A stretch of 44,006 nucleotides of DNA, taken from the NCBI GenBank assembly GCA_008711135.1, contig VUAW01000023.1, positions 1 to 44,006 of the forward strand, in the 5' to 3' direction. Shown in pieces: positions 33,564 through 42,408 of this stretch (within the stretch, counting starts at the first letter, position 1; every line of letters starts with the position of its first letter). Under the pieces are notes generated by a model. That model was not told the DNA's origin and did not search any database. It saw nothing but the letters and a program-made list of their open reading frames with translations. The position numbers and the translations under genes were made by a program. Origin of the DNA: Rhodobacteraceae bacterium LNNU 3342 (GTDB lineage Bacteria; Pseudomonadota; Alphaproteobacteria; Rhodobacterales; Rhodobacteraceae).

Positions 33564-34499
33564 ATGAAAGCCAGACTGACCGCCCTCGCCCTGCTTGCCG
33601 CAACGCCCGCCGCCGCGCGGGACCAGATGACCGTCGTGCTCGACTGGTTCGTGAACCCCGACCACGGGCCCATCGTCATCGCGCAGGAGCAGGGCTACTT
33701 TGCCGATGCGGGGCTGGAGGTCGAAGTGATCGCTCCCGCCGATCCCGCCGATCCGCCCAAGATGGCCGCCGCCGGGCGCGCCGACCTCGCCATCTCCTAC
33801 CAGCCGCAGCTGCATCTTCAGGTGGCGGAGGGGATGCCGCTGATCCGGGTGGGCACACTGGTCGCGACACCACTCAACTGCCTGCTGGTGCTGAAGGACG
33901 GCCCCATCGCGGAGATCGCGGATCTGGACGGCCGTAAGGTCGGCTTTTCAGTGGCCGGCGTCGAGGAAGCGCTTCTGTCGGCAATGCTCGGTCAGGCCGG
34001 CCTCGGCACCGGGGACATCGAACTGGTCAACGTCAACTGGTCGCTATCGCCCGCACTCATGTCCGGACAGGTCGACGCGGTCATCGGCGCCTTCCGCAAC
34101 TTCGAGCTCAACCAGATGGAAATCGAGGGCGTGCCGGGCCGGTGCTTCTACCCCGAGGAGGAAGGCGTGCCGACCTACGACGAGCTGATCTACGTCGCCA
34201 ATCCTGAAACGATGGACGCCGACATGATCCGCCGCTTCCTTGCCGCGACGGAGAAGGCGACGCAGTTCATCGTCAATCACCCGCAGAAAAGCTGGGAGAT
34301 CTTCTCGGGCACCTCGGCCGAGTTGCAGGATGAGCTGAACAAGCGGGCCTGGGCCAACACGATCCCGCGCTTCGCCCTGCGCCCCGAGGCGCTGGACGAG
34401 GGGCGGTATGCCCGCTTCGAAAGCTTCCTGAACGAGGCCGGGCTGGTCGAGGGGACGCGCCCTGTCTCCGACCTCGCGGTCGATCTGGGGGCGCAATGA
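33564..34499 (+). CDS. thiY: Thiamine-precursor (formylaminopyrimidine/HMP) binding protein
   Basis: 311 residues, short signal peptide (KARLTALALLAATPAAARD), ribosome site ggag before 33564. MTVVLDWFVNPDHGPIVIAQ, then ADLAISYQPQLHLQVAEGMP and GKVGFS-type loop (DGRKVGFSVAGVEE) are characteristic of the NMT1/THI5-like ThiY family, with aromatic and aspartate residues lining the pyrimidine pocket. It delivers the precursor to ThiX/ThiZ. Overlaps the tenA start (ATGA at 34496-34499). Confidence 0.88.
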   Translation: MKARLTALALLAATPAAARDQMTVVLDWFVNPDHGPIVIAQEQGYFADAGLEVEVIAPADPADPPKMAAAGRADLAISYQPQLHLQVAEGMPLIRVGTLVATPLNCLLVLKDGPIAEIADLDGRKVGFSVAGVEEALLSAMLGQAGLGTGDIELVNVNWSLSPALMSGQVDAVIGAFRNFELNQMEIEGVPGRCFYPEEEGVPTYDELIYVANPETMDADMIRRFLAATEKATQFIVNHPQKSWEIFSGTSAELQDELNKRAWANTIPRFALRPEALDEGRYARFESFLNEAGLVEGTRPVSDLAVDLGAQ

Positions 34500-35167
34500 G
34501 CTACGGCACCGCCTTCCCGCTCTGGCGTGCCGCAGCAGGCGAAACATGGAGCGACTTCACGCACCACGCCTTCGTCGAGGGGATGAGGGACGGCACGCTC
34601 CCGCGTGAGGCCTTCCTGCGCTATCTCGTGCAGGACTACCTCTTCCTTGTTCACTTCTCCCGCGCCTGGTCGCTGGCCGTGACCAAGGCCGAGACGCTGG
34701 ACGAAATGCGCGCCTGCGCCGCCACCGTCCACGCTCTGCTGAACGAGGAGATGCGTCTGCACATCAAGACCTGCGCCGCCGAGGGCCTCTCGGAAGCGGA
34801 GCTGTTCGCGGCGCGCGAAGCGCCGCAGAACATTGCCTACACCCGATACGTCCTTGACGCCGGCCATTCGGGAGACTTCCTAGACCTGATGGCCGCGCTC
34901 GCGCCTTGCGTGCTGGGCTACGGCGAGATCGGAACGCGGCTGGCGGCGGATGCGGGCGAGACGCCCTATGCCGACTGGATCGCCACCTATTCGGGCGCGG
35001 ACTACCAGCGCACCTGCCGCGAGGTCGGCGCGCTGATCGACGCGGCAGTCGCCCGCCGCCTTGGTCCGGCGCCCGAGGACAGCCCCCGCTGGCCCCGCCT
35101 CTGCGCCCGCTTCGAGACAGCGACGCGGCTCGAGGTCGACTTCTGGGGCATGGGCATCTCGGCATGA
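34496..35167 (+). CDS. tenA: TenA-family thiaminase II / aminopyrimidine aminohydrolase
   Basis: 223 residues, all-helical TenA fold: FTHHAFVEGMRDGTLPREAF, then YLVQDYLFLVHFSRAWSLAV, and LAPCVLGYGEIG with the active-site cysteine near residue 138. It ends with FWGMGIS. TenA hydrolyses formylaminopyrimidine-derived or aminopyrimidine breakdown products of thiamine to HMP. It sits between the binding protein and ATPase genes with overlapping stop and start at both sides, so salvage and import are co-translated. Confidence 0.9.
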   Translation: MSYGTAFPLWRAAAGETWSDFTHHAFVEGMRDGTLPREAFLRYLVQDYLFLVHFSRAWSLAVTKAETLDEMRACAATVHALLNEEMRLHIKTCAAEGLSEAELFAAREAPQNIAYTRYVLDAGHSGDFLDLMAALAPCVLGYGEIGTRLAADAGETPYADWIATYSGADYQRTCREVGALIDAAVARRLGPAPEDSPRWPRLCARFETATRLEVDFWGMGISA

Positions 35168-35889
35168 GCGCCGCGCCAGCACTGCACCTGTCCGGGCGTG
35201 CAACGATCGACGGCGCGCCGGTCTTCGGCCCGGTCTCCTTCGAGGCTCCCGCCGGGCAGTGGTCCTGCCTGCTCGGCCCCTCGGGCGTGGGCAAGTCGAC
35301 CATCCTGCGTCTGCTCGCCGGTCTCGGCGGCGAGGTCACCTTTGAAGGCGAGGTTGCGGCGGGCGACGGCGCGCCGCTGGACGGGCGGGTCGCCCTGATG
35401 GCGCAGAGCGACCTGCTGATGCCCTGGCTGGACGTGACCGCCAACGTCACTCTCGGCGCGCGCCTGCGCGGCAAGCAACCGCAGCGGGACCGGGCGCGCG
35501 AGGTGCTGGGGCGCGTCGGACTTGCCGATCATGCCGCCAAGCGGCCACATGCCCTGTCCGGCGGGCAACGGCAGCGGGTGGCGCTCGCCCGGACCCTGAT
35601 GGAGGACCGGCCGGTCGTGCTGCTGGACGAGCCGTTCTCCGCCCTCGACGCGCGGTCGCGGTCGCTGATGCAGGATCTGGCGGCCGAGCTGCTGGTCGGC
35701 CGGACCGTCCTCCACGTCACTCACGACGCCGCCGAAGCCGCGCGGCTGGGGCACAACGTGCTGCTGATGACGCGGGCCAGCATCGCCTCCATCGCCCTGC
35801 CGGATGCGCCGACGCCCCGCCTCTACGATGCGCCAGACACCCTCGCCTTCCAGGGCCGGCTGCTGCGGCTGCTCATGGAGGCTCGGTGA
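35164..35889 (+). CDS. thiZ: Thiamine-precursor ABC transporter ATPase
   Basis: 241 residues with Walker A LLGPSGVGKSTILRLLAG near residue 40, Q-loop MAQSDLLMPW, signature LSGGQRQRVALARTL and Walker B PVVLLDEPFSALD, with switch His in VTHDAAEA. It matches the nitrate/taurine/ThiZ-type importers. It starts at 35164 in an ATGA overlap and ends in a GTGA overlap with the permease gene. Partner: ThiX and ThiY. Confidence 0.88.
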   Translation: MSAAPALHLSGRATIDGAPVFGPVSFEAPAGQWSCLLGPSGVGKSTILRLLAGLGGEVTFEGEVAAGDGAPLDGRVALMAQSDLLMPWLDVTANVTLGARLRGKQPQRDRAREVLGRVGLADHAAKRPHALSGGQRQRVALARTLMEDRPVVLLDEPFSALDARSRSLMQDLAAELLVGRTVLHVTHDAAEAARLGHNVLLMTRASIASIALPDAPTPRLYDAPDTLAFQGRLLRLLMEAR

Positions 35890-36617
35890 GACGGGCCGTT
35901 CGGATTTCTGGCGTCGCGCTCCTGGCTCTCGTGGCCTGGCAGGCGGTCGTCACACTGGCTGAGTTGCCCCGCTTCATCCTGCCCGGTCCGCAACTGGTGT
36001 TCGCGACGCTGTGGACCAGCCGCGCTCTCATCGCCGAGCACGCGCTGGTCACCGCTGTCGAGGTTCTCCTCGGCCTCGGCCTCGGTGCGGCCCTTGGCTT
36101 CGGCTCGGCGATCCTGCTTGCTGCCTCTCCGCTCGCGCGCTCGCTGCTGCGCCCGATGCTGGTCTTCAGCCAAGCTGTTCCCGTCTTCGCCCTGGCTCCG
36201 ATCCTGACGCTCTGGCTTGGCTACGGGCTCTGGTCCAAGGTGGCGATGGCGCTGCTCATCATCTACTTTCCGGTCACCTCGGCCTTCTTCGATGCTCTGA
36301 TGCGGACACCGCCCGGTTGGCTGGAACTCGCCCGCGTGATGAACGCCACACCCGGCCGCATCCTGTGGCGCATCCGTGTGCCTGCCGCACTGCCCGGCTT
36401 CGCCTCGGGCCTGCGACTCGCCGCCGTCTACGCCCCCATCGGCGCGATCATCGGCGAATGGGTCGGAGCCTCTCGAGGGCTCGGCTATCTCATGCTGCTG
36501 GCGAACGGCCGAGCAAAAATCGACCTGATGTTCGCCGCTCTGATCGTCCTTGCCGTTCTGACGCTCGTCCTCCATGCCGCCGTCGACGCGGCTTGCCGGC
36601 GGCTGTGGGGGAGTTGA
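35886..36617 (+). CDS. thiX: Thiamine-precursor ABC transporter permease
   Basis: 243 residues from GTG 35886. Six spans, starting AVRISGVALLALVAWQAVV, with the importer EAA loop LELARVMNATPGRILWRIRV (about residues 145-165) and YAPIGAIIGEWVGASRGLGY, a pattern of the SsuC/ThiX permeases. It is the last gene of the riboswitch-controlled operon. No terminator hairpin with T-run is evident after it. Confidence 0.88.
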   Translation: MRRAVRISGVALLALVAWQAVVTLAELPRFILPGPQLVFATLWTSRALIAEHALVTAVEVLLGLGLGAALGFGSAILLAASPLARSLLRPMLVFSQAVPVFALAPILTLWLGYGLWSKVAMALLIIYFPVTSAFFDALMRTPPGWLELARVMNATPGRILWRIRVPAALPGFASGLRLAAVYAPIGAIIGEWVGASRGLGYLMLLANGRAKIDLMFAALIVLAVLTLVLHAAVDAACRRLWGS

Positions 36618-37075
36618 GAAGCAATCGTCGTTCTTCGCGGCTGTGGAAGAATTGCCCTTGAGTGCTGCGGCTGCGAAGGACGCCCGCGAACTGCACAGTC
36701 AATTTGGGCTCTCCACGAAGGTCGCCATGGACAAAACCGAGATGCTTTTGTCGTCAGCGTAACCGCCGGGTTTTGGCTACTGACGACACAAGCCGCTACC
36801 GTCTTCAGCGGCGCGGCCGGACCGATCAGCGCGGGCAGATCGCTGGCCGGCTCATTGAAGGTCGCGCCCTACAAGGCCAGCAGTCATTCGGCGTGCTGCA
36901 TCTCCTTTACCAGTTACTGCTTGTGCACCGGCGAGCACAACGTGCAGAGCTTGTAGTGTCCCTGCCGCCGTAACCGTGCGCCAAGCTCGTGATAGAAAAA
37001 GCATGGACAAGCATCTTTGGATTGGCTTCACTGTGGACAGCACTTCGAAGATCTCAAGCCACTAAGGAATGCACT
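36618..37075. other. Intergenic region before cspA, nothing recognised
   Basis: 458 bases without a convincing gene. It should hold the long, structured 5' leader of the cold-shock gene near its end, but no specific leader motif was identified. Confidence 0.4.
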
Positions 37076-37282
37076 ATGGCTACTGGCACGGTAAAATGGT
37101 TCAACGAAACGAAAGGCTTTGGCTTCATCCAGCCAGACGGCAGCAACAAGGACGTTTTCGTCCACATCTCTGCTGTTGAGCGTGCGGGCCTTCGCTCGTT
37201 GCCTGATGGACAGAAAGTCACCTTTGACATCGAAGCCGGTCGCGACGGTCGCGAAAGCGCGACGAACTTGTCCTTGGCGTAG
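37076..37282 (+). CDS. CspA-family cold-shock protein, 68 aa
   Basis: Starts at ATG 37076 with ribosome site aaggaa. The single cold-shock domain contains RNP1 (KGFGFIQPD) and RNP2 (DVFVHISAV). It binds single-stranded RNA and DNA and melts mRNA structure. Length is exactly that of the family. The residue context GTVKWFNETKGFGFIQ is standard, and it appears intact and single-gene. Confidence 0.93.
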   Translation: MATGTVKWFNETKGFGFIQPDGSNKDVFVHISAVERAGLRSLPDGQKVTFDIEAGRDGRESATNLSLA

Positions 37283-37477
37283 CGCGGCGCTACCGTCGAA
37301 GAAAGCGGGTGAGCGGCTTCGTCCTGCACAGCTTTCCGAGGCTATAGGCCCAGAAGCGGCTCTGCGGATCGACTTTCAGTCGTGCGACGCCATACGGTCC
37401 CGAAGGACCGTCTTTGAAAGTTCGCGCGACCATAGCATGAACACGAGAACTCCTGCCGCGACTCGCCGGTATCTGAT

Positions 37478-37873
37478 ATGATGGAAAAGCTTCCCGAGCC
37501 TCCCCGCGGCGCCCCGGCAATCCGCACCATTGCAATGCCCGCCGATACCAATCCGGCGGGCGACATCTTCGGGGGCTGGCTGATGAGCCAGATGGATCTC
37601 GCGGCAGGTAGCCTTGCCGCGCTGACTGCCCGCGGCCGTAGCGCCACGATTGCGGTCGATGCAATGAAGTTCCATCGAGCAGTCAAGGTGGGTGACGAAG
37701 TCTCGCTCTACGCCGAGCTCCTCTCGGTGGGCCGAACCTCGATGAAGATTCACGTCGAGGCTTGGCGCCGATGCCGTGACGGTAATGAGACCGAGAAAGT
37801 TACCGAGGCGACCTTTACCTTCGGCGCTCTCGACGACACCGGGCGCTCTCGTTCCGTTCGCCCTAAAGTTTGA
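37478..37873 (+). CDS. Hotdog-fold acyl-CoA thioesterase (YciA-like), 131 aa
   Basis: The protein contains AMPADTNPAGDIFGGWLMSQ, the YciA/BFIT signature in which the Asp/Asn and GG turn form the active site. It is followed by DAMKFHRAVKVGDEVSLYAE and VTEATFTFGALD, the central hotdog strands. It hydrolyses acyl-CoA to free acid and CoA in the cytoplasm. Start at 37478 (an adjacent ATG at 37481 is equally possible). Intact, single gene. Confidence 0.88.
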   Translation: MMEKLPEPPRGAPAIRTIAMPADTNPAGDIFGGWLMSQMDLAAGSLAALTARGRSATIAVDAMKFHRAVKVGDEVSLYAELLSVGRTSMKIHVEAWRRCRDGNETEKVTEATFTFGALDDTGRSRSVRPKV

Positions 37874-38331
37874 ACCGGCGTCAAGTGCAGGCATGGAAGA
37901 GGCTAATCACCGCGCCGCACGGTTTGCCCGCGTCAGTTGACCTTGGTCGGAACCGCACCGGCGCCGACCAAGGCATCCCTCACCACGCGGCGCTTGAGAG
38001 GGCGAAGCACATGCCCGAAAGCTTTTGCCGCCGCCGGCGCGACAGGATCTCCTGCAGCTAAAACATGTTACTTGCAGCCTTGCACTGGGAGGAGCGCAAA
38101 ACATTCCTGGAAGGAACGGTGGGCTCGGTCACACTATTTGTTCTCTGGCGGCAGACCGACCTCGAGCAGAAGGTTGTCGGCCGTGCCGGGGCGCGCAGGT
38201 GGTCACGAAAGCATCGCGATCATGAGGAAGGCAGCCGGCGACGTCCAGCATCTGGCATTGGATGTCATAGTCGGCCTCCAATGCTCGCAGTCAATCGGTT
38301 ACAGGCTGAAGGTGAGTCCTCAGGAGACGTC
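37874..38331. other. Intergenic region with an inverted repeat
   Basis: 458 bases without a supported gene. It contains the inverted repeat described at 37941-37973. The frame of the next gene is open upstream of its ATG, but that extension is low-quality. Confidence 0.4.
37941..37973 (+). terminator. 10-bp perfect inverted repeat after the thioesterase gene
   Basis: ccttggtcgg and ccgaccaagg are perfectly complementary across a 13-base loop, 68 bases after the thioesterase stop. There is no T-run, so it may be a 3' mRNA hairpin or a protein site rather than an intrinsic terminator. Confidence 0.4.
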
Positions 38332-39141
38332 ATGCATCTACTCGTTGATCTCGACATGTCCTACCGGCTGGGCGCATTCCGAAGCGCCCTGCTGTCCATC
38401 GAGGCCGCGCACTGCGCCGGGCAGATCGTGGAACGCGAACAACTGGTTGTCGACGACGCGACGCTTACCCGGATCCCGGGCGAAGGCGGCGTCGGAACGC
38501 GCCTGTGGGCCCATGTCGAGGCGGATGTCATGCGGGTCCGCTACTCAGCGGAAATCGAGGTGACCTGCCCCGATATCCCGCTGGCCGGCCTTCATGCGGC
38601 ACCGATGCATGCGCTGCCCGCCGAAGCCCTTACCTACCTGCGCCCCTCGCGCTTCTGTCAATCGGACGCATTCACCGGCTTCGTCGACAAGCGTTTTGGC
38701 CATCTCGACGGCGGCGAGAAGGTCATGGCGATCTGCGAATGGGTCTCGCGCGAGATTGTATATCTCGCGGCAAGTTCGCATGCGCAGACCACGGTGCTTG
38801 ATACCTTCGCGCGCCGCGAGGGCGTCTGCAGAGACTTTGCGCATATGGTCTGCGCGCTGGCCCGAGCTGCGAACATCCCGGCGCGCTACGCCGCCGTCTA
38901 TGGGCTTGGCGTCGAGCCACCGGACTTTCATGCGGTCGCCCAGGTCTGGCTTGATGACGGGTGGCATCTGGTAGACGCGACCGGCATGTGCTCCGCTGAC
39001 GCAATGGCAGTGATCGCGGTCGGACGTGACGCGTGCGACGCGCCATTCATGGAGACCGTGGACGAAGCCAGCTTTATCGCGCAGACGGTATCGGTTCTGG
39101 CCGGGGCAAGCGGACGCGGCCTCCGTCTCTCCAATCCCTGA
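38332..39141 (+). CDS. Transglutaminase-like cysteine peptidase-fold protein, 269 aa
   Basis: Start at ATG 38332 with ribosome site aggag. The transglutaminase core carries Cys in RREGVCRDFAHMVCALARAA, His in PPDFHAVAQVWLDDG and Asp in WHLVDATGMC, a complete catalytic triad. An N-terminal beta-rich domain (residues 1-100) precedes it, as in the group of bacterial transglutaminase-like proteins often annotated as putative cysteine proteases. No signal peptide is seen, so it is cytoplasmic. Substrate unknown. Confidence 0.85.
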   Translation: MHLLVDLDMSYRLGAFRSALLSIEAAHCAGQIVEREQLVVDDATLTRIPGEGGVGTRLWAHVEADVMRVRYSAEIEVTCPDIPLAGLHAAPMHALPAEALTYLRPSRFCQSDAFTGFVDKRFGHLDGGEKVMAICEWVSREIVYLAASSHAQTTVLDTFARREGVCRDFAHMVCALARAANIPARYAAVYGLGVEPPDFHAVAQVWLDDGWHLVDATGMCSADAMAVIAVGRDACDAPFMETVDEASFIAQTVSVLAGASGRGLRLSNP

Positions 39142-39189
39142 AAGAAGGCATGGGCACATCCAGGCCCGCCAGTTTTGCTTTTGAAAATG

Positions 39190-39230
39190 AAAACGGCGAC
39201 GCCCGGGAGGAGGTGGGCGCCGCTGTCCGA
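39190..39230 (-). terminator. Hairpin with T-rich tail on the minus strand
   Basis: On the minus strand cggcgccc ... gggcgtcgccg forms an imperfect GC-rich stem followed by gttttcattttc. It lies about 110 bases past the frameshift-corrected stop of the leftward RTX gene and is the best intrinsic-terminator candidate in the window. Confidence 0.55.
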
Positions 39231-39332
39231 CAACGAGTGCCCCAGGGAGGAGGAGGGGACCTTCGCATTCTGTTGGACCGGTGGGCCCGAAGAAGAGGCA
39301 GCGGCACAGGTGCCGCCCCGTTGAAGCACACA

Positions 39333-39643
39333 TCATCCCGCCACCACCGTAAACGGTGCTGTTCCCGAATCGAGGAAGTGATTTGGGATAAGGTAGTCGT
39401 TTCCGCCCCACCATAAATAAGGTCGTCCTGATCCCCGCCCGCGATGTAGTCATCACCAGCGCCGCCATAGAGAGTGTCGTCGCCTGCGTTGCCGAAGATG
39501 TCATCGTTGCCGCCCCTTCCATAGATCAGGTCGCGGTCCCCCAGCCCGCTGAGGGTGTCATTGCCTCCGAGCCCGGCAATTGTATCGCTGCCAGCGGTAC
39601 CCAGCAGCTTGTCAGGGGCTGGTGTCCCAATGATGTTGGCCAC
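39333..39643 (-). pseudogene. RTX-type calcium-binding repeat gene, frameshifted
   Basis: From a GTG at 39643 (ribosome site ggagg) the frame encodes ANIIGTPAPDKLLGTAGSDT and then glycine/aspartate nonapeptide repeats (GGNDTLSGL, GRGGNDDIF, GNAGDDTLY, GGAGDDYIA), which bind Ca2+ in secreted RTX proteins. Near 39405 the frame is lost after IYGG. Moving one frame restores GGNDYL and an end FTVVAG followed by TGA at 39333-39335. With only about five repeats it is short; it was probably the tail of a secreted protein or a small RTX protein. One missing base explains the break. Confidence 0.65.
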
Positions 39644-40086
39644 GGTCTCAACCTCCGCTTCTTTCCGAAATGAACTCACCATTGTCGGGGAGCCCTATCG
39701 CAAGGGACAGACAAGCTTCTTCAGAAGAAGGTGTACCCGAACAGGTCTGCTGTCATCACCCGAACGGGTGAGCCTGCTTGATGAAACCCGTCGGAACGAA
39801 GGTCAGGATTCATGGCAGAGGCGGCACCTGCACAACCTAGAGAAGGCGCGTCGCATCGGTCGGGGCCTTCTTGAGGGAATCAGCGGGATTGTCGCTGTTC
39901 TTCATACCGCATCATAGGCCGCCTCCGGCGGGGATCGGCAAGAAGCCCGAAGAGGCGTCACAGAGCATGGACTGAGCGTGCACCGTTCTTCTCTGTGCGG
40001 CGTCGCGCAGCCCCTGTGCGCGGCGCGGCGCAACCATACGCCGATTAGGGCGTTGGGCGGCGGCGCTGTTTCACATGGAGGACATC
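39644..40086. other. Intergenic region, nothing recognised
   Basis: About 440 bases between divergent RTX and reductase genes. No promoter hexamers could be assigned with confidence, and no gene was recognised. Confidence 0.35.
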
Positions 40087-40671
40087 ATGGCCAATCCCCG
40101 GATCGCCGTCATCATCAGCTCGACCCGCAAGGCCCGCTTCGCCGACAAACCGGCAAGCTGGCTGATGGACAAGGTCAAGGACCACCCCGAACTTGACTTC
40201 GAACTGGTCGATCTGCGCGACCAGGACCTGCCCTTCTTCGACGAGGTGGCCTCGAACCTGTGGGCTCCATCGCAGGACCCGCGGGCAGTCGCGTGGCAGC
40301 AGAAGCTGGCCGGCTTCGACGGCTTCATGTTCGTGGTGGCAGAGTACAACCGTTCGGTCACCGGGGCGCTGAAGAACGCGCTGGATCACGCCTACAAGGA
40401 GTGGAACCGCAAGCCGATGACGGCACTGGCCTATGGCAGCCTTGGCGGAGCGCGCGCGATGGAGCAGCTGCGCCTGATGGCGATCGAGCTGCAGATGGTG
40501 CCCCTGCGCAATGCCGTCCATATCGGCGGGGTCGACTTTTTCAAGGTCTCGCCGCTGGGCGGCGACGCGCCGATGTCCGACATCGAGGAGAACCTGAACG
40601 GCCCGCTGAAGGCGACGCTGGAAGAACTGACCTTCTACGCGAAGCTGCTGAAAGACGCTCGCAAGGGGTAA
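40087..40671 (+). CDS. NADPH-dependent FMN reductase, 194 aa
   Basis: Start chosen at ATG 40087 because ggagga lies 4 bases upstream of it (an in-frame ATG at 40075 overlaps that site). The flavodoxin-like fold reads IAVIISSTRKARFADKPASW (phosphate loop for FMN), then FDGFMFVVAEYNRSVTGALK (FMN-binding YN motif) and LAYGSLGGARAMEQLRLMA. These enzymes use NADPH to reduce FMN or quinones and azo compounds. Full length, intact. Confidence 0.88.
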   Translation: MANPRIAVIISSTRKARFADKPASWLMDKVKDHPELDFELVDLRDQDLPFFDEVASNLWAPSQDPRAVAWQQKLAGFDGFMFVVAEYNRSVTGALKNALDHAYKEWNRKPMTALAYGSLGGARAMEQLRLMAIELQMVPLRNAVHIGGVDFFKVSPLGGDAPMSDIEENLNGPLKATLEELTFYAKLLKDARKG

Positions 40672-40674
40672 GCC

Positions 40675-40820
40675 TCAGTCGATGAAGTCGTGGCGGCAGA
40701 AGTTGGGGGGCGTTTCTCCGGCGGCCAGCGATTCCTTGATCGGCACACGGCTGGGCGTCGCGACCGATTGTCGGCGGTGATCCTTTCGTTGGGCATCGCC
40801 TCGCAGATGTAGTCGAGCAC
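40675..40820 (-). pseudogene. Possible 3' remnant of an unrecognised gene
   Basis: On the minus strand two reading frames together give protein-like ends: YICEAMPNERITADN, then after a shift VPIKESLAAGETPPNFCRHD ending FID and TGA at 40675-40677. Its stop lies 4 bases beyond the reductase's stop, convergent with it. The family was not recognised; it may be the C-terminus of a larger gene lost upstream. Confidence 0.3.
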
Positions 40821-41051
40821 TCAAGCGCCGGTCAGCAGGTTCCAGTCACATCGGTCAGTTGCCGTCGTGGTTCCGGTCTTGACGTTTGCCCTGTGCGCAA
40901 TCTCTGTGACGATAGGCAACCACAAATCTGCGGCAGACTCCCACCGCTTGAAATCCGCTTCATCTGAAATGTCTGGCCAGGTTTTTATACTCTTCAGACG
41001 GATCGATGTGATGTCGATGAATCCCAGAAAGCTTTCAGCTGTCTTATCTTA
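40821..41051. other. Short intergenic stretch, nothing recognised
   Basis: 231 bases leading to the IS5 remnant. No gene or motif was recognised. Confidence 0.3.
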
Positions 41052-41548
41052 GGGTCAGGACCCATCAATCTGCTTGAAGCTGCCGTTGCTGGGTGATTCA
41101 AGGCGCCGAATTGGCGGGGGTGATGATGAGCAATCTTTTCTGGCTGACGAACGTGCAGATGGAGCGCTTGAAGCCGTTCTCTCCGAAGAGCCATGGCAAG
41201 CCGCGGTTGGATGATCGGCGAGTTCTGAGCGGGATAGTCTTCATCAATCGCGATGGCTTACGGTGGTGCGATGCTCCGCGGGAGTATGGCCTTCCCAAGA
41301 CGCTCTACAACCGGTGGAAGCGCCCGGGCGACATGGAAGTCTTTGCTCGGATGATGGAGGGCCTTGCCGCCGAAGGCACCGATCAGAAGACCATCATGAT
41401 TGACGCGACCTACCTGAAGGCACACCGCACGGCTTCGAGCCTGCGGGCGAAAAAGGGGGCCCGACGATCAGTGCGGGCTTCTGATCGGGCGCAGTGCGAA
41501 GATCAGGAAACGATCTGGGGGATCGTTTCCCTGAGCACGGGCGGGCTG
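41052..41548 (+). pseudogene. Older IS5-family element, 5' part, interrupted
   Basis: The left end carries gggtcaggaccc (41052-41063), a likely terminal inverted repeat. The frame from ATG 41126 encodes NLFWLTNVQMERLKPFSPKS, then DDRRVLSGIVFINRDGLRW and IMIDATYLKAHRTASSL, the N-terminal half of an IS5-family transposase including the first catalytic Asp. After KKG the usual GRLIGRTKGGLNTKLHA is split: the gggcgc and ggcgggctgaacac pieces are separated by an inverted repeat insertion (aggaaacgatc ... gatcgtttccct, about 41497-41533). The rest has been replaced by the next IS. Not functional. Confidence 0.8.
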
Positions 41549-42408
41549 AACACTAAGAACGCCTAACAAAACCGCCGCTCATGCGTTAAGGGGCCATGAG
41601 CAAACCCCTTGTCTCCGATGATCTGTGGGAGGCCCTTGCGCCGCTTCTGCCAAGGGAGCGGCCGAAGCTGAAAGGTGGCCGCCCTCGATGCGATGACCGG
41701 CTGGCCTTGGCCGGCATCATCTTTGTCCTGCGCTCCGGCATTCCCTGGGAGATGCTGCCCCGTGAGTTCGGCTGCTCCGGCATGACCTGCTGGCGCAGGT
41801 TGCATGACTGGCAGGCAGCCGGCGTCTGGACCAGGCTCCATCGCGTGCTGCTCGAGCAGTTGTCGGACGCCGGGCATCTGGACTGGAGCCGCGCGTCCCT
41901 GGACAGCGCCGCCGTTGCGGCGAAAAAGGGGGGCCGAGACCGGCCCGAACCCGACGGATCGCGGCAAATCGGGCACAAAGCGCCATCTTGTGGTCGACCG
42001 GCAAGGCACCCCGCTCGGGGTGCGCCTGAGCCCGGCCAACCGGCACGACAGCTTGATGCTGGCCCCCGCCCTCGACGCCGTGCCAGGCGTGCGGCACAGT
42101 CGTGGCCGCCCTCGCAAGCGGCCCGACAAGCTTCACGCCGACAAGGCCTACGATCATCACCGCTGCCGGAGCGAATGCCGGAAGCGCAGGGTCTCGCCCC
42201 GCATCGCCCGGCGAGGCATAGACAGCAGCGAAAGGCTGGGCCGACACCGATGGGTGGTCGAGCGAACGCTGGCATGGCTCAACCGCTTTCGCCGCCTCGC
42301 CATCCGCTACGAGCGGCGCGCTGACATCCACGAGGCTTTCGTGATCCTCGGCTGCGCCCTCATCTGCCTCAACCAGATCAGAAGGTTTTGTTAGGTGGTC
42401 TTAGTGTT
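41549..42408 (+). mobile_element. 860-bp IS5-family insertion sequence with 25-bp inverted repeats
   Basis: Terminal inverted repeats at 41549-41573 and 42384-42408 match at 23 of 25 positions (aacactaagaac...ctaacaaaacc and its complement). The element is 860 bp, in the normal range of IS5-group (IS427-like) elements. It carries one transposase read in two frames. No clear target duplication is visible because the left flank is inside another IS and the right flank is unrelated, so a later deletion is likely. Confidence 0.8.
41596..42394 (+). pseudogene. IS5-family transposase, two frames
   Basis: Frame 1 from ATG 41596 encodes KPLVSDDLWEALAPLLPRER, then DRLALAGIIFVLRSGIPWEM and DSAAVAAKKGG. 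The second half continues in a different frame as GAETGPNPTDRGKSGTKRHL, VVDRQGTPLG, DKAYDHHRCR and RWVVERTLAWLNRFRRLAIR, the IS5 catalytic DDE core ending FC at TAG 42394. The change occurs at the run aaaaagggggg (41923-41933) and needs a +1 or -2 shift. A G7 run would restore one frame, so a one-base loss (or a sequencing homopolymer error) is as likely as programmed frameshifting. Confidence 0.75.

Noticed and set aside
36618-37075. Short open frame following thiX as a small gene
   Set aside because: No recognised content, and it overlaps the end of thiX in another frame without a ribosome site.
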